A DNA stretch of 64,000 nucleotides from Epinephelus fuscoguttatus (taxonomy: Eukaryota; Chordata; Actinopteri; Perciformes; Serranidae): contig NC_064759.1 of the NCBI RefSeq assembly GCF_011397635.1, forward strand, positions 14,714,428 through 14,778,427, read 5' to 3'. The notes below the pieces were generated by a model. That model ran no database searches. It saw only the letters and a program-made list of their open reading frames with translations, and was not told where the DNA came from. Below are positions 58,001-64,000 of this stretch, in pieces (position 1 is the first letter of the stretch; every line of letters begins with the position of its first letter). A program made the position numbers and the translations under genes.

Positions 58001-61000
58001 ATGCGAGGTGTGTAGATGTGTGCCGGCATGCAGGGAGATATTTAATCTACAAGCGTTGCAAAGTCATGGGGTAATATAAGTTACAAGGCCATATCGTTTG
58101 ACAGTGATCATGCTTACATTGCTCAACTCTTACCTTTCTATGTGTCATTTATTTCTCCGGATCATTTGTCGTTCAGATCAAACAAACTTACTGTTCCAGC
58201 TGGCTCAGTCTCTGCTCTTGTCTTTCAGTCCTGCAGCTGAGGATTCAGAACCGAAGGCAGAGTGAAATCAATGCAGACTCTGGTTAGTCTCTGTGTATCA
58301 TTTACATTGTGATTGATCCCTGTACACTGTGACTGCAGGTTGAATTTCATATTAATGGACTTCAGGTCACCTGTTTTCACAGACACATGATTGCTTATTG
58401 ATTCATAAAAATGTCATGGGAGGTTTTACCACACTGACCAGCTTTTACTTTCCTTTGGAGTCTAATTTTAAAAAAGGTTAAAGGGTGAGTTCACCCCAAA
58501 ATACATATTTCTCCTCTTACCTGTTGTGCTATTTATCAGTCCAGATTGTTTTGGTGTGAGCTGCAGAGTGTTGGGGATATCAACCAAAGAGATGTCTGCC
58601 TTCCATCCAATATCATGGAACTAGATGGCACTCAGCTTGTGGTGCTCAAAGGGCCAAAAAACACTTTTGAAAAACTCAACAGCAATGTCTCTTTGTAGAA
58701 ATTACAACCCAGTTACTCAAGATAATTCACAGACCTTGTTGTGAGCAGTTTCATGTAGGAGCTATTTTCTTTCTACACCTGCCAACCATATTACTGCGCA
58801 GGAGGAAACGTGCATCTACTGTTAGCTCACCTAGCACCACTGAGCTAGCTAACGTTATAGCTTAGCCAGCTGTGGAGGACGCCATTAATGTTTATATCTC
58901 ATCATTGTCCATGAGTAGATGCGTAGACGCTTCCTTCTGCACAGTGATATGGCTGACGGGTGTAGTTCAGTACAGAGAAAGTAGTTCCTACATGAAACTG
59001 CTCACAACAAGATCTGTGGATTATCTTGAGTAACCGGCTCATGATTTCTGGAATAAGACATTGCTGTTGAGTTTTTCAGATGTATTTCTTTGAGCACCAC
59101 AAACCAAGTGCCATCTACTTTCATTATATGGGAGGGAAGGCAGACATCTCCAAGGCTCATATCTCCAACATTCAGCCACTCAGATCAAAACACTCTAGAT
59201 TGATAAATAGCACTACAGGTAAGAGGAAAAATATGTATGTTTGATTTTGCAGTGAACTTTACCTTTAATGTTGTTATTCTATACTGCAAATCTAGTTGGA
59301 TACTTCCAGCATTATTAAACAATATTTATAACAATGATAAAATATCAGGGTGCAAAATGTTTATTATGTTTCAGAGGGAGCAATAAGGATCATCATCACA
59401 AATATACATAATATACAAGATGTGCATTGGATACAGATACATAAGTCTGCATACTACAAGTACACATAGCAGGTATCAGAGGTAACATATGCAACAACAA
59501 CAATATACTCTACACATCAGGCATTAATACACAAATTCATCCAGATCTGTGCAGTGACGATGATACAGACTAGTCTAGGGTGTAGACATAAAAAAAAGAA
59601 ACAATCTCAGGGACTTTGTAGACAGGCTGTGCACCTTGCTTCAGTTCCCTCCTCGTTGTCTGAGGCTGAAGCAGGTTGCACAAGAAGCACTGATGCCTGC
59701 CAACACAAGAGAGTGCCTCAGATGCTCCGTGCTGTTGTAACTTGGAGGGATGAGCTGAAGGCTGAAAGTGCTTTGTTGATGCACTGGTTCACCTGAGTTG
59801 CTGCTCCACTATGCAAGCATTCTGCTGCATTGTCATTTCGTCATATAACCGCATCTCTTCTGTTTCCGCAGGGTTGAAATCTACTTGTCCCCCTCAGAAA
59901 GCAGAGAAAGACCAGAGTGAAGCTCTGGTGAGTAGCATCCAGTGTCTCAGTTACATCCAACAGCATCACATAGATCAAATACTAATGCTGATGTCATGTT
60001 CATTCATTTAGATGTGTTTGTATAGTTGATTATATTAGAATAGACCACATTTCTGTTTACCTGTATTGTGAGAAATGATAGCATAGGTCAGTGTTTCCAC
60101 CACCTAAAAATAATTTGTGCTGGTTTCAGTGGTGAATCTTTGCAGCACAGGATCCCTGCATATGTTTGGGGGGATACACTGGTGTAAATGACTATTTAAT
60201 GAAGCTGTATGAACTGCACTGTAATCTGTGGGCCCTGTCTGTTGGTGTGACCTGCTGTTTCCTCATGCAGCGTCTAACTGAAGACAGCGCCGCTCAGAAG
60301 TTGCCCCCTAGTGGTCTGAACACTGAAACTGCACAAGGTGAAGCCCTGCCTTCAGTAATGTCGATGTCTCCTTCCTGCTTTACCCTGTGTGCTCCCAGCA
60401 AAGCAAAGTGCATCCTTACATATTTCCCTACCTCTCTCTGTCTTTCTGTCTGTATTTTATCACATCTGTGCTGCTCTCCCGCTTCCTGTCGTACAGTGCG
60501 AGGAAACACAGTGTGTAAATCTGGCAATGGGCTCGCTGTTTCATCAGCTGTCAGTTAAATAGATATGTGACCTTGTTGCACACTGTAACTCTGCATTTTA
60601 AGCAGCTTGCAAACATATCAGTGATTGACAGCGCATGATAAACCCGCCCATCCAGCGATCAGAGCCATCGTTCACTGACATCTCTGTCTTTTTATCTCTC
60701 TCTCCCCTCCTCCTCTCCGCAGCCTCTAACCTTCCTTTTAATTTGAAAAGACTATTATTATTATATCAGGCTTTTTAAATTATCTGATTTCCCTTTCTGC
60801 CCTTTTAAAAACGTTGTGTGAATGTGTTTATGAGTGCGTTCATATCCAGGGGAATACATCTCCCTATGGACAGGAGTGTTTACAATTTCTTATGCCTCTG
60901 CTGTTTTGAATTGGGACTGACTGCCTGTGGCAACGCTGTTGTGCATGCTCACATCACATATGTTCTGAAATCCTGTTGCTTCTCCTCTCTCCATTCTCCA

Positions 61001-64000
61001 CTCCTCCTCTCTCTGCTGATCTCCCATCTGTGGCTCATCTCTCCACTTATCTGCACCATTCCTCCCTCCTTCTCCCACCTGCAGAGAGGACTGTGTGCGG
61101 GGCCCAGAGGCAGAAGAAGGCTCGCCATGCTCAGGACCTCTCTGAGAGGATCAAACATCCGCCCGGGCCTGTGGAGCAACAGCACGAACACACACTGCCC
61201 CTGGAGAACCGTGAGTCAACACGCATCCGCATGCACCGGCACACACAGGCAGAGTCACACTCTCTCGTCTCCTCCTCCTTTGACCTCCTTTCACTTTTCA
61301 CTTCCTCAGGCCCTGCCTCTTTCCCTCTGTCCGCTGATGTCTTCGAAGATGACATCTCCTCCTGCGCCTCCTCCTCGCCCACTGAGCAACATGGCGTTCA
61401 CCAATCACCCACCTTTTCTACACTGCCAGGGCTCTCAGGTGACCAACTGCTGAGTGACTTCTCAGGTGTGGCCCTGCCTCTTAACCACAGCGCCGGTCAC
61501 GCTCAGGTGCGGAAACAACACTGAGATTTAGTTCTGAATAAGATTCATGTCTTTTGGCAGCAACAAGGAAGTCTGATGAATTATTTCCCACCAATAACCT
61601 CTAAAAAACATTAAAGTGAATATTAACAGACTGATGAGTTTATAAATAGCCTCATATGTCAGCTCTGATAATCTGATATTCTGTCTTCAGTCTGGTTTGG
61701 CGTTGCTCCCGGCAACCGAGGGCATCAGACAACCTATGAGTGTAACACTGAGTGAATCAAACACCATGGCAACAACTGGGAGACCAAGTGGGCTGTATCT
61801 GACGTCTCAGACCACACCCCTGCTGCCAAAGGTAATGTGGGGTTAGCCCCTATCACTTTTGCTTTAGTTTATTTAAATTTCACAAGGGTCTCCTTCTTTT
61901 AAAATATTTTCATAACATTTCATTACACATACATGTTGTAATATGACATTTTCATCCAGATAAACATTTAGATTGTGTATGTGTGTGTGTATTGTGGAGA
62001 CAGGTATTCACGGCAGGTATACAGCATAAAAGATAAAAGAGCATTGCAGAGGTCTTCAACCTAACAGGATGGTCACTCGTCTGTTTTGTCAAACACAATG
62101 CTCCGCTGTAAGCTGCTCTGCATTCATTACTGTCAATTTGCACTTCTGGGGGAGCTCAGTATTTGCCCTGTAGGTTAACACATTCACACATGAGCAGCAT
62201 GGCTGTGTGTCAGAACCAGCACATGCTGTCATTCGGAGATTTGTGAGACATTTGTACAGTTTAACCTTGACATGGGGCAAAGACTGTCAAACTACGTGAA
62301 ATGACTTGACATTTTTTCTGTGATATTTGAGACGCTACTTGAGAAATTACTCGATACAGCCACAGCACAGTTACAGTTGAGGGTAATGTGTCTTTACAGA
62401 CAGCTCGGCCTCCCAGCCCCACCTGCACCTCCTCCCTGGCCCCCTCCCTCAACTTCAACCATCTCCCCCGCCCACGGAAACCGCGGGACACCAAACCCAA
62501 AATGAGGAAACTCAAATATCACCAGTACATTCCTCCAGACCAGAGAGGAGGGTCTGGGACTGGAGGTAGCAATACTTTACTTTCCTACGTTGCTTCACAA
62601 TCCCTTAATGTGTCTGATCCTAAACAATTATTTATGTCCAGGAGGAGCCAAACAGAAGAACCCTCCTTCTACCCAGTCTTTAGACCCAGCCTACTCCCAT
62701 CTCCTGAAGCAGCAGCAGGTCATCCTCCAGCTGCAAATCCTACAGAACCAGCAGCAACAACAGCAGCAGCAACAGCTACAACCACAGCAACAGCTCACTG
62801 TGGAGCCCAGGTATCCAAACAGATCAGTGCTGATACAGTGTCAGATTGAGCGAACGAGGAAGATCTCTGCTTTATCAATGAGATGTTACACTGGAAACAC
62901 ACTGAGCTATGGCCGTTTGATTCTGCAGAAAAGTGCAGCCACACTAAAAAGTCAGGATAGTTTAACTTTCAGTGGCAAAGTGCGGCTTTAGAATACTGCA
63001 GCCAGTCAGTGAACAGAGTCCCGTGACCACTGTCACATGATGACCTTCATTGCAAAGAACTTCTCCCCACCTGAAATACATGAACATGCCTCCCTGTAAA
63101 TATTGTGGCGGGCTGCACTTAGCTGCTGCTTGATGTGTTTTCTGTGTTTGTCCTTAAATAGTTTGGGTGAGTTAATGCTTCTTTTATTCCTTCAGTGAAG
63201 ATCACAATGGTCTTGTGAAGTCCTCTGGAGCCCTGCCCCTGAATCCCCAACCTGTTCCCGCCACAACAAACCACACCCCTACAGACACAAACCCTACGTC
63301 CAAGCCTGAGCTTCTCCCTGCAAATCTCGTTGATCTAACAGTAAGAATTGCATGGAAGCACTGAGAGAATAATGGCTGTATTTACAATTCACTGTGATGA
63401 CAAACTCTTAAGTGTCCTTGGCCCTTCACCGTTGTATCTTCCCTTTGTTCAGGTGTCAGAGTTGCGGCAGCAGCTGCGTAAGCGCGGCCTCCCCGTCTCC
63501 GGCACCAAACCTGCTCTGTTGCAGCGTCTCCGACCCTTCCAGCTTCCCCATGCTTGCCTCACCCCTGCTCCTCTGTGCCAGCTGGGTACCAGCCTGGAGC
63601 CCCTCACCTCCTGTCCCCAACTGCCACCGAGCCAGAGCCCCGGCTCAAGCTCCAGCTCTGGACACGACTCCCCCAGCAGCAGCCCAAACCAACAGATGTA
63701 CATCGCGGACAGCAGAGTTCCTAATGGGATTCTCAGTGACGCCCAAAATGGAATTCTGAACAATGTGCCTAACGGTTTCTCAAATGCTGTGTCAGTCAGT
63801 TTGGCAGGCGAACAGTGTCTTTCCAACACCGTCTTCCTGGCTCCTGCCAGCACTGCCTCAGGAACTCCAAGTCCCAGTCTACCCATGTCGTCCTCCTCGC
63901 CCCTGCAGTGTGGGACTCCCTGGAGAACTGAGAGCGAGCAGCAGCAACAACAGCAGCAGGAGCTGAGTGTGGAGCTGGAGATGAGGGAGAGGTTACGGAG
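55079..64000 (+). CDS. mamstr: Myocardin-family SAP-domain coactivator, probably MASTR (partial, 3' end outside window)
   Basis: Eleven exons join in phase: 55079-55133, 58229-58282, 59872-59927, 60271-60337, 61085-61210, 61310-61506, 61691-61831, 62400-62565, 62642-62810, 63196-63340 and 63453-64000 (open at the edge). They encode at least 574 residues. The start CCACCATGA is strong. The N-terminus MTLLASERSLLIRNKFRSVL is the MEF2-interacting motif shared by myocardin and MASTR. RPEL actin-binding motifs are missing or broken. The basic KPKMRKLKYHQYIPPDQ block (near 280), a Gln-rich run, a SAP domain (about 385-425) and the start of a leucine zipper (near 565) follow. The family coactivates MEF2 and/or SRF in muscle genes. 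Linkage to dbp, as in human 19q13.33, favours mamstr. The length and Gln box resemble myocardin, the main alternative. Confidence 0.75.
55134..58228 (+). other. Intron 1 of mamstr, with a diverged direct duplication
   Basis: 3.1-kb intron. Two related stretches, about 55420-55640 and 55740-55930, share GTGAAG.CAACTTGTGCAAT, GCACA.GCATTTTT, GTATCAGT.GAAAA and ATGTAGC..TCATTC. The rest is AT-rich. A phrase GGTTGGAAACCACTG at 57491-57505 looks like one end of a hAT-like MITE. No gene is seen. Confidence 0.45.
58482..59264. mobile_element. TTAA-flanked foldback element, complete
   Basis: TTAA at 58478-58481 and 59265-59268. Nearly half of the 783-bp body is inverted against the other half. CTGTTGTGCTATTTATCAGTC, TTGGTGTGAG and GAGATGTCTGCCTTCC on the left pair with GGAAGGCAGACATCTC and TTGATAAATAGCACTACAGG on the right. 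The long terminal repeats make a large hairpin. Non-coding. It lies in intron 2 of mamstr. A truncated relative is at 22262-22816. Confidence 0.8.
59269..61084 (+). other. Introns 2 to 4 of mamstr (non-exonic parts)
   Basis: The sequence between the small exons (59872-59927 and 60271-60337) and exon 5 shows no other gene. Open frames that run over exon boundaries here (for example 60818-61453) are in the wrong frame or cross splice sites. Pyrimidine-rich tracts precede the acceptors. Confidence 0.45.

Noticed and set aside
60818-61453. 211-codon frame in the mamstr region
   Set aside because: It is in a different frame from exons 5 and 6, which join in phase and give myocardin-family sequence. 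The frame is an accident of C/T-rich introns.
55079-64000. Naming the last gene myocd
   Set aside because: It was considered because of length and the Gln-rich block. RPEL1 and RPEL2 are absent, general similarity to myocardin is low in regions usually well conserved, and the gene is linked to dbp, so mamstr is preferred. It is kept as the alternative.

Overview
The window looks like nuclear DNA of a ray-finned (teleost) fish. Genes are split by GT-AG introns. CpG-rich promoters sit in AT-rich surroundings, (CA)n tracts are long, and fish-type interspersed repeats are dense (TTAA-flanked foldback elements, hAT-like MITEs, Harbinger-like, Rex3/RTE-like and L1 fragments, tRNA-derived SINEs). 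There is no operon structure, CRISPR array or prokaryotic gene. All five supported protein genes lie on the + strand. Exon models were built by hand from reading frame, splice-site and phase agreement.

Layout: (1) 1-442, 3' end of a C2H2 zinc-finger gene. (2) About 3.0-11.5 kb, a PAR-bZIP transcription factor, best read as dbp: 4 coding exons, 364 aa, CpG-rich promoter, and CACGTG E-boxes upstream and in an intron. (3) 12.4-14.8 kb, one transposon inserted into another. (4) 15.6-28.4 kb, a secreted protein gene (8 coding exons, 353 aa) coding for a signal peptide, a WAP four-disulfide core and four sushi/CCP modules, the last resembling apolipoprotein H domain V; its introns are full of transposons. 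(5) 28.9-32.1 kb, a Harbinger-like element with a hAT-like element inserted in it. (6) 32.4-40.5 kb, a C2H2 zinc-finger repressor-like gene (2 coding exons, 917 aa) with a CtBP-type PLDLS motif. (7) 40.5-53.5 kb, a repeat-rich gene desert with a perfect nested palindrome, LINE and SINE copies and a 1.5-kb CA-rich satellite. (8) 55.1-64.0 kb and beyond, the 5' part of a myocardin-family SAP-domain coactivator, most likely mamstr (MASTR).

The genes do not form one pathway. The linkage itself is informative: in human, DBP and MAMSTR are close neighbours on 19q13.33, so the window probably preserves an old vertebrate neighbourhood with a zinc-finger gene and an ApoH-like gene between the two. dbp is expected to be a clock output factor, and mamstr a MEF2/SRF-type muscle coactivator. 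Names rest on recognising protein motifs by eye. No alignment or database search was run.
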